NCBI RefSeq assembly: GCF_042242105.1
Contig: NC_092013.1
Location: forward strand, 9,012,618 to 9,076,617
Source of the DNA: Pempheris klunzingeri
Lineage: Eukaryota; Chordata; Actinopteri; Acropomatiformes; Pempheridae
Reading direction: 5' to 3'
Length of the DNA: 64,000 nt
Each line of letters begins with the position of its first letter. The first letter of the stretch is position 1. Below are positions 12,724 to 24,779 of the stretch, one piece after another. The position numbers and the translations under genes were made by a program. Below the pieces are notes generated by a model. The model was not told the DNA's origin and searched no databases. It saw only the letters and a list, made by a program, of their open reading frames with translations.

Positions 12724-13547
12724 TCACAGGTTAGATTTGGGTCCAGTGTTGACTGGAATAGCCCTGAGCTCACTCCGCATGCACAAGTACTCTCCAAGTA
12801 CAGCCATCAACGCCATGCAGGCTACATTGACGAGCCACCAGGACAGGGCAGCTGGAAGATGAGCGTTATAGATCCAGCAGCCGATCATATGGAAGAAGTG
12901 CACGGTGACGGTGAAGTCCAGGCACTGTTTCCCTCGTCGGATGAAGAACCACAAACCAAGGGCACTGCGGGAAGAAAGACACAGAAAAGTCCTGTTATCA
13001 GCTCATTTATGTTTCACTTTGTGAGGATACAAAGATGCTGCTGCGATGTTGTAAATGTTCAAGTTTAGCCACACACCAAATCTATTTAAATTATTTTTTT
13101 ATTTTACTCCTTTATGAATAAATATTTTCTCTAGGAAACTATAAGATGTGTAAGTGTTTGAATCTAAGATGCTTAACCAGCAGCAATTTAGGTGTCACAG
13201 CTCTCATCTCTCTCATTACGTACCAGGTAAGAGAGTTCAAAATGAATGCCATCATCGAGAGCCTCCCCTGCACTGTTGCAAAGCCAAGGACCTGCCAAAG
13301 CACAGCAAAGATTTTAAACACAGGCTCAGATGTGGACAAATGATCCACAAACAGGTCGCACATAGGCAGAGATCTTGTAACTCACTTCATAGCTGAAGAT
13401 CTGGTCCAGTGACCGGTTAGTTTGCACCAGACTGTCCACTCCAGCCAACCACAGGCCCAGGAAGCTGTAGTAGATGCACTGCATCAACACAATCTGGCTC
13501 ACGATGAGCACCGGGTCCCAGATGTAGCTACGGAAGTGACTGGCCAT
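12724..13547 (-). CDS. sys1: sys1, Golgi-localised integral membrane protein
   Basis: SYS1 is a four-pass Golgi membrane protein that recruits ARFRP1/Arl3 and so controls golgin and AP-1 recruitment at the trans-Golgi. Coding exons on the minus strand are 13547-13386, 13291-13224 and 12964-12724, in matching phase, giving 156 residues, the same length as human SYS1. Diagnostic stretches are HFRSYIWDPVLIVSQIVLMQ, QGRLSMMAFILNSLTC, FIRRGKQCLDFTVTVHFFH and GEYLCMRSELRAIPVNTG, ending PKSNL. The start is the only ATG giving the conserved MASHFRSY N-terminus. The 5' UTR begins in this exon at 13648 behind a CAG acceptor, so at least one noncoding exon lies upstream. Confidence 0.96.
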
Positions 13548-13648
13548 TGCGGAGTGATGTTACACGAACAGGCCCAAAGGATGATAACAGCTGGCCCCGA
13601 CTGTTACCAGCTGGCCCATCCAGTGTGACCTGCACGTGACCGCAAAAC

Positions 13649-15114
13649 CTGACACACAAACACAAGCACTCAGTTACATTTAATGTGCCATTAACATATT
13701 TCACATCATAAATTTTAAATCTCTACCAAGAGGTGTCTCTTTATCTTAACAGATGGAATAAGAAATATGGGCTAATGTCACCAAATGTACATGTTGTATG
13801 AGGCAGTTAAAACAGGAAAGTGAGGTGCTGGAGCTCCTAATGAGCTCTGCTGTTAAAGACATAACCTTTACTAGCTTGTAATTATTGTGCAACATTTTAA
13901 GCTTTTTCTTCTTGGGGTATTTGGTTTGTGATTAGTTTAAACCACAATCAGTCCTTAATTACCCCCCTACACAGAGTCAGTAGGCCAGGATACAATCATG
14001 CCTCTTTTTTATCTTTCATATATCAAATTTAAACTGAGCTTTACTACTATAGCAAGACTCATACTGGATTTTTGAGGCTGATACTGACGTCTGTATTTCA
14101 GAGTTTTATAAAATGAATATAACTGACAATATCATTTTAAACACATAACATAAACAACAGTGTTGTCGTGGATCCCCTGTGTTCTATTTTTATTTCAAAT
14201 AGTGACCAAAATACATACTGAGCAGCACATTTTACAGAGTAAAATATCAACTCTGGTGGTCAAACTATGTAATGACTGACACACTACATTTAAGTTTGAA
14301 CAATTTATCCAGTTAATGACATTTCTGCATCTTACTTACAGCTTTATAAGATATCTACAATACTAAACCTGCACTGAGCAATAATCCCACAATCTTCACT
14401 TAAAAGTTACCATGACTGTATATAATTTTATTGTGTATAATCGGATCTCATTGATTGTGTTGCTATAACACTGCAATTTCCCTATAAGATAAATAATCTA
14501 AGGACCTAAATCAATGGCTAATATCGATTTGGTGAATTTTTCGGTTCATTTTACTGTATTTGTTCAAGAGAATGATGTAAAGTCAAATTAACACAAAGAC
14601 AGAAAACATAAAAGCTGTAATTAGTCGACCAAAGAAAAATTTATGAAAAGATGCGCTTATGGTTTAGCTTAGATCTCTGTACAATAAGAGCCACAGTTAC
14701 TACGGAGTCCTTTAGATAAATATTGAGCCACTTCAGTCCTTTAAATGACTAGAAAGAACCTATAGTTCACCTTCCACTAGTTTATCTGGCATTGATTGTA
14801 CAACTGATGCTCATATCTAAAGTGAACAGCAGGCTAACCGAGTACGCAGCTAACTAACACACTCAACAATTAGCAAAAGCTAGCATGAACGTTGTCCAGT
14901 TAATGCCACGTTTAAACAAGTGACTATCTTAAACCCCTCAAAAGAAACCCCCATTCAGTTCACGTTAACCTAAAAGTTGACAGATATTTAACACTGAAGT
15001 CTCTTTCTCGTCTAACGGTACAACAACACGGTTGATGACCAACAAGTTACAGCTAGCATGGAGCTTTTCTTCAGCAGCAGAGGACGAATAGTTTCAACAG
15101 ATAACGTTACAGAC
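13649..15114 (-). other. sys1: sys1 5' UTR intron
   Basis: Sequence between the acceptor before 13648 and a plausible donor (CAG|GTCTGT) at 15114-15113 on the minus strand. AT-rich, with no coding segment seen. Confidence 0.45.
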
Positions 15115-15300
15115 CTGAGTACTCGATTAGAAAAGTCTCACGGTGTCGTGTTGACGATAATCCCCTCGGTTTCTTGCTGTTTTTGAAACTCCACTGTTAA
15201 TAAACCGGGCCTTGTGGTCGACTGGCTAATCCCGGCTAACAACACGGAAGTCACGGTGGCAGACCCGGAAAGAAAACTTAACAGCTGACACCAGATTTTC
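15115..15300 (-). promoter_or_regulatory. sys1: probable sys1 promoter and noncoding first exon
   Basis: A short more GC-rich patch with an ETS-type CGGAAGT at 15245-15251 and a second CCGGAAAG nearby. It precedes the inferred 5' UTR intron of sys1. The exact start site is not visible. Confidence 0.4.
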
Positions 15301-15722
15301 AAAATAAAATAATGTAGCTGTATTACGGAGACGATTTGCGCTGCTTTTCACGCAAAATTAGATCTATACTCAAACAACCCAAGCATAAATGTACTATATA
15401 ATAAAATATATTTGGCCTGTCCACTTTGAACCGATGAAATGCCGTTTTTTTTTCCTTTTAATGAACGAGTAACATTTATTTTCAAATCCTTTCAATTAAT
15501 CTTCCGGTTGTTGTGAAGTTTGAAGAAGTCTCTTTAAACTCTGCGAACTTCAGAGCAGTTGATTTATCTATAATAAAAACAATCCTTAGTTTTAGCCTAT
15601 TACGAAAATTAGATTGTGGAATTATTATATTTATTATATAGTTTAAGGCGAAAGTTGTGATAGTTGAGATAGTTTTCTTTCTTTCTTTCTATCTATCTAT
15701 GTCTATGTATATCTAGGTAAGG

Positions 15723-15851
15723 GATTTGATCTTGATATTATTCTGTTTCCACAGCGATTTGATCTTGATATTATTCTGTTTCCACAGAGATTTGATCTTG
15801 ATATTATTCTGTTTCCACAGAGATTTGATCTTGATATTATTCTGTTTCCAC
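15723..15851. repeat. 33-bp minisatellite, four near-perfect units
   Basis: Four tandem copies of a 33-bp unit start at 15723, 15756, 15789 and 15822 (the last is cut short at 15851). Each begins GATTTGATCTTGATATT and ends TTCTGTTTCCACAG, a good consensus 3' splice site. Only one position varies, at the unit junction. A strong donor-like AG|GTAAGG lies just upstream (GT at 15717-15718). The array sits about 400 bp upstream of the first recognised thioesterase exon, on the same strand. Confidence 0.95.
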
Positions 15852-16250
15852 TTGGACGTTTTAAGTCATTAAAAAATTGAGGGAAAACTCAACATTTTGA
15901 TGGCAAAAATGGGCTGCTGGTTAAATTAACAGGGAGCTTGATGGGGAAATTATGCAGCAGCAGTCAGTGGCGGGTCAAAGCTCAAACCTGCAGGCAAAAA
16001 AATGTCAAAATTTCTCAGGACTTGTCCAGTCAGGATGCAGCGTCTTCAAGCTGGTTTTAAGGCAGTACCCGGCTGTGAAGTTATGTAGAGCAAAGGTCAA
16101 AATCCTGGCTGCAGAGCGAGCAGTTGAGAGGTTTAATGTTTAATTCTGCACCGCTGTTCACCACCGTGGTTTACCAGATAACATACATGCGTTTTAGTGT
16201 TTGATCTTCACTCGTTTCTTTTTTTTTTTTACAGGCTCGACAGAAACAAC

Positions 16251-19200
16251 ATGATGGTCAGAGCACATCTGAGTGTGACAACAATACGGCAGCTCATAGA
16301 AAGCAAGCTGACACCATGCATCAGTGTACACAGGAAGGCATGTTTGCATCGAGTTGTGGGTGAGAATATTGTTCTTGGTTGTTCGTGGTTTTCTTAAATG
16401 GGTTACTGGAGAGCTTGTGTCTGAGTTGAGCTGTGACTGTCTGACTCTGAGTACACATGCCACTGCACTGTAACACTGCAGGTCTCCAGCTGTTGCTTTT
16501 ACACAAAGGTCTGATTTTAATGTGTGCAAACATCTGAGATAATAAGTGTTTGATTTCCCCCTGCAGCCACTGTTGTTACGTGTTGTGTTGTTAAGTGTTA
16601 AATAATCACAACATAGTCTGATTAATTTATTGAGATTGTAGTGCTTCTCTATAAATGCATTCCTGGACTCTCACTTGACTATTTGGTTGATATGTTGCAC
16701 CCATGTGTTAGTACAGCAGTTATTTATGTATACTGCCGCCTCCAGCAGGAGGTTATGTTTTCTGCAGCATTTCTCTTAATGTTTGTTTGTAAGTGAGAGA
16801 TGTAGTTTGACAGACGTCTGTAGAGTGTAAAGTAAACTTGTACCATGAACATAAGACATAGCATTTTTAAACATACTTGCTGTCATCTCATGAATTACTG
16901 CTCTAAAGTCAATGAAATCAATCTGGCAGTTGTGTCACCACATTTGCTATAATTCTGTACATTTTGATGCAGAATTGTGCAGCAATTTAAAGGCAGCGAC
17001 TGTACAGTAGGCCAGGTGGTAACACTGTTAGCTATTAAATGTAGGGTTAGTGAAGAACCTTTGAAGTGTCTTTGAGCTGGACAATGAACCCAATCTGGCT
17101 TCTGATTACTGAGAAACACTTCTCAGAGTTTCCTCTATTCCCTCGAATTGTAGGTGGAGTTCGGTGGAACAGCAGCTGTAGAGAAGCCCCTCTGCTGACG
17201 GCCGCTCCTGTTCGTGGTCTCATAGATGAACAGATCAGCATCAGAGGGCGTTTCCTGCCCGCTCTCTGTCCTGTCACAGTGTGCGCACAAATGCACAGTG
17301 ACGATGGCGACCTGTGGGAGTCATTCGCCCATTATAATACAAATGCAGATGGAACAGTCAACTGTGAGTCACACTGTGTTTTGTACTTTTGTATTAATTC
17401 AATTAACACAAATTTAATATATCAGCATGTTCCACCGCTGACAGAAAGCACAGTAGTCGGATTACAGGTGTAAAATGTAAAACAACTTGATTACAGTTTT
17501 AAAACCGAACTTTATGACAGTAGCCACCATTTTTGTAGTTTTTACAGCCGGTGTAACACAAAAGGAACTTATAGTCAATATTGAAAGATTTTAATTACGA
17601 AAAGAGCAATTTAAATGCTTTAGTGTAAAGATGCAATTAAATTATAGTTGTAAAGTTGTGAACTTGATGGGAGTTACAAGTTAACATTTAATCTATTTAT
17701 TGTTAATGCAACTTTTAGATATCAGATTATTTTAAACATTTAGACAGGCAGCTGGTAACCCTGTCCCCTCTCTGTTGCTCTGTCCCCTCCTCAGTGACCA
17801 GGGATCATTCAGTCGGAGGTTCCTATTTGGGCTGTGAGCCAATGGGACTGTTCTGGGGTCTGCAGCCAGCTCCTGGTGGGAGAGAAGGTTTGAGGTAGGT
17901 GATGAAAACAAGCCCACTGAGAGCTAAAGAACTGCTTGTTACAGTTACAGGTCAAAGTCAAAGTGGCCTGGATTTACTGTATCCTGGCTCTGGCCCAAAT
18001 TGTATCAGATGCCATGATAATCATGTGTTTTGGAAATGCTCAAAACTGCACACAAACCAAGATATTTAACACATTCTCCTACATATGAGGGGGAAAAATG
18101 GCCCGGATCCTGTTATCGTAATATTTGGTTCTTTCCTCAGTAATAGTGGGGGTAGCCAGACACCAATCAGATCTAAAGGTATTCTCAACATTAGTAGCCC
18201 GCCTGTTTATTCTTCTCAGCTAGAGCTGTCCCACCCCTCCATCCCATCCACACTGGACCAGTGTAGTAATGTCGGTCCTCAAATTAGATAAAATCAGGGC
18301 TCTTTAGGTTTCAAAAAACTTGAATAGAAACTCAATTGAAAATTTGATTCCGTATTTAGATTAACAGGTGCCCAGATCTCTGCTCTGACATTGTCCCCCA
18401 CCCTCCTTTTCACCTTCTACTTACTTTGCCTTCATCAGCTGTTTATTCTGCTGCCATTACAAACAAATGAATCCTGGTTTGTAAGGTGTGCAAGATATTG
18501 TATTCATGTTTGGTATTTATACAATGGTGCTTTTTTGCTATTTGTTTTTGCTTGTTATCTTGTTTTTTTTTTGTTTTGTTTTTTTACTGGAAACTTAATA
18601 CAATCAATTTGAAATGTTTTCCACTTGCCACACTTCCAATGATATGTGAACGCGACCTGACTCAAACAATTAGATGGTCCATATAAACAGATGCGGCTGT
18701 CATTTGAACTAGCTGCTAAACTACTGACTGATTCCCACAAATACAATCCCTCCATCCCTCCAGCATCCAAACTCAAATATTTGTCATTGTTGTAGAAAAG
18801 GTCGGTGAAAGTTTCCTGAGTGAAACGTGTTCTTTTGTTCCAGGCTGAGGAAGAAAAACGTAGAGACTCCATACGTCGTGCGCCTGTCGTTGCGGGACGG
18901 CCACGTTTCTCCCAGTGAGGCACAGAGTGCCGAACTGGCTGCTGTCACTGCAGAGCGCTGGTACATGGCACCGGGCACACAGAGAATAGACATCAGGCAG
19001 AATGGGGTTGTAGGGACGCTGTTTTTGCCTCCTGGTGAGCACAAACTTCACTCACTCACACATTTTAAGACTGGTGTGGAAAGACTGTGCCTTCTGAACA
19101 GCACTGGTCTCTGTACTGGTTTCCTCCTGCAGGCCCAGGCCCTTTTCCAGCCATGCTGGACTTGTGGGGAATGGGAGGAGGACTGATGGAGTACCGCTCC

Positions 19201-20997
19201 GCTCTCTTTGCATCCAAAGGCTATGCTAGTCTGTCCCTCGCCTACTTTGGGCACAAAGACTTGCCTGGCCCCCAAAACAGCATCAATGTTGGTTATTCAT
19301 ATTTCAAGGTATGCAGGTTTTACTTCATCCTATGCTATGCTCAGTTCTTTCTGCATCATGTTTATGTCTCGTGAAAAAAAGCTCACGGTTAATTTAAAAA
19401 TTTTGTCATTTGCTTAATTTGCTTTTTTGTTCGGACAGTCAGCTTTCCGCCTACTTCAGGATCATCCTCAGGTCTGCGCCGACAGAATCGGCCTCATGGG
19501 TCTCTCCTATGGAGTCTTCCTGACTCTTCAACTTGCCACTCAGACTGATGTCAAAGTGCGTCTGGAAGTCCTGCCTATGTCATCCATTTCAGACAGTTTG
19601 ATCAATACATACAGTAGCTCCTCGTGCATGAAAAATCACTCCTTGTTTAGAATGAATATATAGTAATAAATATACTACATGCCTACATACATACTATAGG
19701 TTAATTATGATTTTTAATAAGTTTGGTGAGCTTGTAGGATGAAGTTTACACTAACTTTCAACAATTTTTGTTCTCTTCTCAGCCATCCTGTGTGATTTGT
19801 GTCAATGGTCCTGTAGGAAGTACTGTAAAGCTGTCAGATGTAGATGGCAGTTCTGAAGACTTTGAAAGGTAAATAGTAAATATATTACTTGATTATTATA
19901 ATGTTGTCAAGACGTCACTGTGGAATTATTCCACAAATGCATCTGATATGAGTGGGTCTAGTTTCAGGTCCACAGACTAAAGTATTACTTTTTAGTCTTA
20001 TGGATTAACAGAGATCTAGTAAAATAGCTTTTCTGGTCATGAACCTCGACTTCCTGAGTTTCAGAAACAGAAAATGTGTATCACAGAGATTGTTTTCAAC
20101 AATTTTCTCAAATTGAATTAAAGAAAATACGAGCTGTGTTTTTCTTTGTTAGTCACCAGACACACTGGAGATATGATGATGAAGGCAACGTCAGCTTCAA
20201 AGAAATCTCTTTGCCTGCCAACCTTCGTCCTGAGACCAAAGTGAAGGTGATGTTAAAGACTAAACTTAAAGCCCCCTGATACATGCACTGTGCACACACA
20301 CACACACACACATATTTTGCATCAACGAGAGAAACTTTGCTCCTGAATGATGTCTTATTTCTTTTTGCAGTTAGAGGACCTTGTCTGTCCGTTGATGTAT
20401 ATATTGGGTGAAGACGACCTCAGTGCTTCAAGCATAGAGAACGCAAACCTGGTAGATGATTTTTCTTTTGCTGTTTTATTCTCCTTTATTACAGATTATT
20501 AATGTTGGAAAGCATTCATTAAGTAGTCCGGGATAAAGACCTTTTCTTTGCTCTTGTTTGCACGTGGTTACGGGCTCACCGTACACTTCTCAGCGGGTGT
20601 TTTATCTCTGTTTTATTGGTCATCAGATTGAGGAGACACTGAGTGCTGCAGGTAAATCTCAGCTGTTCACTCGTTTGTCATACCCTGGCGCTGGTCACCT
20701 GATCGAACCGCCTTACACACCGAACGCAAGGACGTCCCTGTGGAGCATCAAGCCAACAAAACGTGAGCCATGATCCCAGAGCTTTTCAGCCAATTCCTGT
20801 TTTACACTTGTAATCATTACATTGTTAATGTTTATTAAAAGTTTTCTGCTATGGAAAGCAATAAAAATTATATGTGCTGTCTTTTTTCTCCTGCAGGAAT
20901 CACTCTGTGGGGAGGTCACCCTGCGCCCCACGCTGCCGCCCAGGAAGACTCCTGGAAGAAGATCCTGGATTTTATGGAAAAGAACCTGAGACGGTGA
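16251..20997 (+). CDS. BAAT/ACOT-family acyl-CoA thioesterase, mitochondrial-type leader
   Basis: This family hydrolyses acyl-CoA, or in BAAT transfers the acyl group to an amino acid. Eleven exons splice in frame to 466 residues: 16251-16359, 17154-17363, 17795-17894, 18844-19034, 19133-19308, 19439-19555, 19783-19868, 20153-20246, 20371-20451, 20627-20762, 20897-20997. The N-terminal ~45 residues are Arg/Ser/Thr-rich with a single acidic residue, like a mitochondrial presequence. Then come the N-terminal beta domain (APVRGLIDEQISIRG; GCEPMGLFWGLQP), the linker (ERWYMAPGTQRIDIRQ) and the alpha/beta hydrolase domain. The nucleophile is Ser285 in GLMGLSYGV, the acid is Asp376 or Asp377 in LGEDDLS, and the base is His412 in YPGAGHLIEPPY. 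Ser rather than Cys argues for thioesterase over BAAT acyltransferase activity. The C-terminus (EKNLRR) lacks a peroxisomal SKL-type signal. The exact orthologue is not assigned. Confidence 0.88.
20291..20312. repeat. short (CA)n in thioesterase intron
   Basis: A run of about 22 bp of CA repeats in the intron between coding exons 8 and 9. Confidence 0.9.
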
Positions 20998-21396
20998 ATC
21001 TGTGACTGTGAAATGCTGTAGTTATCTAAGAGAGTTTCATGTGCAGAGAATTGAGGGAGAAAAAAAGAAATGTGTCTGATAGATGTAAAACACCTATCAG
21101 AAATGGTGTGGATCTGCCAAAGTTTAGGTCACCAGATGCAACTGCAGCAATGACTCTTAACAGATGCCTTACGTATAAAAAATTGCATTAGTTTATCAGT
21201 TGTTTTTCATCTGTGAGCCCTTCTTTTGTTTTATGTTAACCAGCTTTTATAATATCCAACAAAACATGTAACAAAGATCCAAGTTCTCACACAGCTTGTC
21301 AATCACTCAGTCCCACTTTAGAAACTGCTTTAGTGATCATCACATTTTTAATGAGCAATGAGCAATGAGTTTACATACTAATCATGAGTTTACATA

Positions 21397-22512
21397 CTAA
21401 TCATAATGGTAGCTTGGGAGGAAGAGTTCATGGCACGCCGAGGTGACCATGGCGATGAGGGTGATGAACTCTTTGAAGTCGATCTCCAGGTCTCCGTTCT
21501 GGTCGAGGTCCGCGAAGAGCTCATCCAGAGTTTCATTCTCCTGGATTTTCTGTTCAGCAGGAAAAGTGAAAGAAAGTGAATCATCTGCAGGAAATAGACA
21601 ATAAATTTAGCAAGACTACAAAAGAAATATCTGTTGCAACGCTAGTGACATCATGAGGTTGAAATGCTCATTACACACCAGAGAGGAAAATTGTTGTATT
21701 GAATGAAACTTGATTGTGCCGGAAGGTGGTGATAGAGAACTGTTGTTGACTGCTGAGGCTGAGACTAAGCTGGTCAGCATTCAAAAATATAACATGGTGA
21801 GTTACATTTAAGCTCAGTTAGTATCTGAGGCTGAAATTACTTGGCTCATTTGGATGTGTGGGATACAAGTGTTAACGAGAGTTAAGATTCTTCATCGAGG
21901 GACCATGAATGCTTCATTGTTGGACTGACAGACGACTTATAGTTAATTCAACCAGCATGCAGGAAGTACAAGCACAGTTTTTACAAACATATCCAAGTAT
22001 CTAATTTACAACACATTTTGCCTCAAAGCAGACGTGAAAAAGACACATGCCTGTTAAGAGCCCATTACCTTTAAGTGTCTTATTAGTATGAGTATGAGAC
22101 TGTAGAGTGCTGCCATAAACATTTATTTACACTAGTAGCTCCATAACTCACCATTATGAAGTGACTCATCTCATTGTCAATGAACTCTTTAAGCTCTGCT
22201 TTCTTCAGCTTGCACTTGTGACCCGAGTATTTGTGGAAAACTCGGATGATAGTGAGCATGCCATTCTCCAGGTCTGACAGAGTCTCCTTTGAGGCCTGCA
22301 GCAAACAGTTTAAATCAACTCCAAATGCACAATCATTCTCCCACACCATCGTGCTGTGATGGATACAGTTATTTTTCTGTATATTCTTATACACTAAATA
22401 CACAGCAACAAGATGCATGCTCCTCATATTATGTTATTATCATCCAGGAATAGATTTCAGATACATGAAAATAAACAGTTTGCCCGAAACGGTTAGTCTA
22501 TCTTACCTTCAT
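21397..22512 (-). CDS. S100-family EF-hand protein (S100B-like, divergent)
   Basis: S100 proteins are small dimeric calcium sensors. Minus-strand coding exons are 22512-22507 (ATG AAG only), 22295-22152 and 21549-21397, giving 100 residues. Helix I and the S100-type loop read LENGMLTIIRVFHKYSGHK followed by CKLKKAELKEFIDNEMSHFI. The canonical second loop is residues 66-77 (DQNGDLEIDFKE), followed by FITLIAMVTSACHELF, closest to S100B. The first loop is about three residues shorter than in S100B (YSGREGDKHKLKK against YSGHKCKLKK here). The start is in an upstream exon next to a GTAAGA donor, with an in-frame stop before it, whereas most S100 genes start within the second exon. Its 3' end converges on the thioesterase gene, with 400 bp between stop codons. 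Confidence 0.82.
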
Positions 22513-22757
22513 CTGAAGAACGTCCTCTGCCTTGTAAGGATCGTAAGAGCGATTGATGGCTTATCTAGCAGCGCCTTGACTGCCTCGCCCAGTTTAATGT
22601 AGACACTAAAGTGTATTGATCAACCGCACGAAGGCTTCTCGCCGGCCATGTGCTACATAATGCACAACTAATGGAAACCAGTGGTCAGAGCCTTGACCAG
22701 AAACCATTTGCTCTTAAAATTTGTCATTGGGCTGTGATCAAGTTTCTCTGTTTTGTT

Positions 22758-22759
<2 letters not shown>

Positions 22760-22845
<86 letters not shown>

Positions 22846-22880
22846 GTGCGTGTGTGCGTGCGTGCGTGTGTGTGTGTGCG
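22760..22880. repeat. (TG)n microsatellite, about 120 bp
   Basis: A long TG dinucleotide run, becoming interspersed with CG steps towards 22880. It lies about 250 bp upstream of the S100 start, so it could be in or near that promoter. Confidence 0.97.
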
Positions 22881-24350
22881 AACTGTATTTGAGTAATGAG
22901 TGCATTTTCCTGTCACTTGCGGTCAGTTCACGCCTCTGTTGTGAGGGTCCAACTGAGTGCCCAAGCCTGTACATCTCTCTTTGTAAACCTGTCAAACAAA
23001 AGAAAATGAGAGAGTCAAAAATAATTGTGCACTAATTATATCAGCAGTAAGACACTGAGAAGAGAGTGTTTTTGTGAGCATCTGAGTACAGCTTCAGAGC
23101 AGGAAAATGTAAATTCCAACAGTGTTTGCAACACTGAAGTTGTCAGCCCTGATTTTGGCTGTGAAACAATAACACTTATCTGAGTGAATTGACATTATTA
23201 AGGTTTAATGCAGAACATCCTATATAGCTTCTGTAGTGCTCCTGTAACAGCACTGGAAGCACTTTAGCTGTGTGTTTGTGGTTTAAAGTTTTGCAAGGAC
23301 AGATACTTTGAATGGCTTTTGTTGAGCTGCAGCTTCACTTTTAAAGATCTGTAAAGATTTAAAATATGAATATATAGGGGAACATCTTAGTGTTATGCGG
23401 TTATGATATAGCAATCAAAGCTTTAGATGTTCCCTCAAATATGAACACAGTGCCAGTCTGCCCAACTACACACTGCAGTGAGCTCCACAGAGGCCGAGAG
23501 GAGACTGTTTCCTTTTTCCTCTCTCTTACAATCCGTAGATAAGATTATTGAACTTTAATGAGTAAACATATTTAATACATTTTGTAGTGAAAATGAGTTG
23601 GAAATTCAGGAAATGTCTCCAAACAATAAGCCACTGCCCTCATAGTTTCAGGTCACTCTGATATTAAACACACTGCAGTTTCTCATAAATATGTGGAGGT
23701 TTATTTACCATTTTCACAGATTACACACTGACAATAAGCAGAAGTGGTCGTGGTATCACTTTTTAAACTGCCTCACCCAGGAAACGTCACTGGAAGGCAT
23801 GACAACAAATAAAATGCAGTTTTAGAAAGATCAATAATTTTTAAAAAACTATCTAAATTTTTCTTTTAAACAATCTTCATAACTGTTAATGTTTTAAGAT
23901 ATACCAAGAGATCTTATGTAGTCTAAACAGACTTTAAGGAAATCAGATGTAAAGCTCCGTCCCAGTCAGTCCATCGGTGTTAAAGTGGGAAACATAGAAA
24001 GAACTCATGGCAATGATTCAGTGTATAAAATGCTAAAACAGTAACGGTTTGTCAATTCATTTGTAATAATAAGTATACAACTATATTAACAAATAAATGA
24101 ATTATTTAAGATGAATTAGCCCTCAGGAAATGACAAGCATACAGCGAGGAAGGGAGGAGGACAGAGGAGTGAAATAAATGTTTCTAATTGGACGATAATA
24201 CTCTGCTTTTAGTTGCAGTTCAGTGTTCAGCAGGAGCTTTCTTTTCTCTAAAAAAAAATAATAAAAAGAAATGCACAATGTCCAGAAGCTGAAAACCATA
24301 AAATGTTTTTCCATGAAAAATGATTTCAGTATAGTCACCAGTTCCATTTT
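22881..24350. other. intergenic, no gene recognised
   Basis: AT-rich sequence between the S100 gene and the inpp1 promoter. No coding or structured feature identified. Confidence 0.45.
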
Positions 24351-24379
24351 TGTAAAGCAACTATTTGAATGATAAGTTG

Positions 24380-24585
24380 TTTCAGCTGTACTTGTTGAGT
24401 AGTTTATAACATAAAGTAACAAGTAACTAAATCTGTCAGATAAATAGTGAAATAAAAAGTACAATATTTCTCTCTGAAATGTAGCGGAATAGAAGTAGAG
24501 AGTGGTATGAAAAGAAAAGACTCAAGTACAAGCACCTCAAATTTTTACTTCAGTACAGTGCCTGACTAAATACTACTTTTTCTTT
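24380..24585 (-). repeat. dispersed teleost repeat, 'GTAACTTAGTAC' type, antisense
   Basis: On the minus strand it reads through blocks such as TACTTGAGTC, TTCTATTCCGCTACATTTCAG and TTATCTGACAGATTTAGTTACT. This is the same dispersed percomorph repeat as at 57130-57320. It is noncoding and diverged. Confidence 0.65.
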
Positions 24586-24779
24586 ATGATGCACTCAAAT
24601 GCAAAACAAAAGAAAGATTTAAGAGCAAAACCTCCGGTTCTGCAATGATTTTTTTTTTTTGCAAGAGACAAGATAAACTAAACAACTTTGGTTTGCAAAC
24701 AAAACTTATATAATCTATATGAAATATTAAAAAATAGATGTCCCACTTTCCCTGAAATCACCCTTCAATGTCCGATTCA

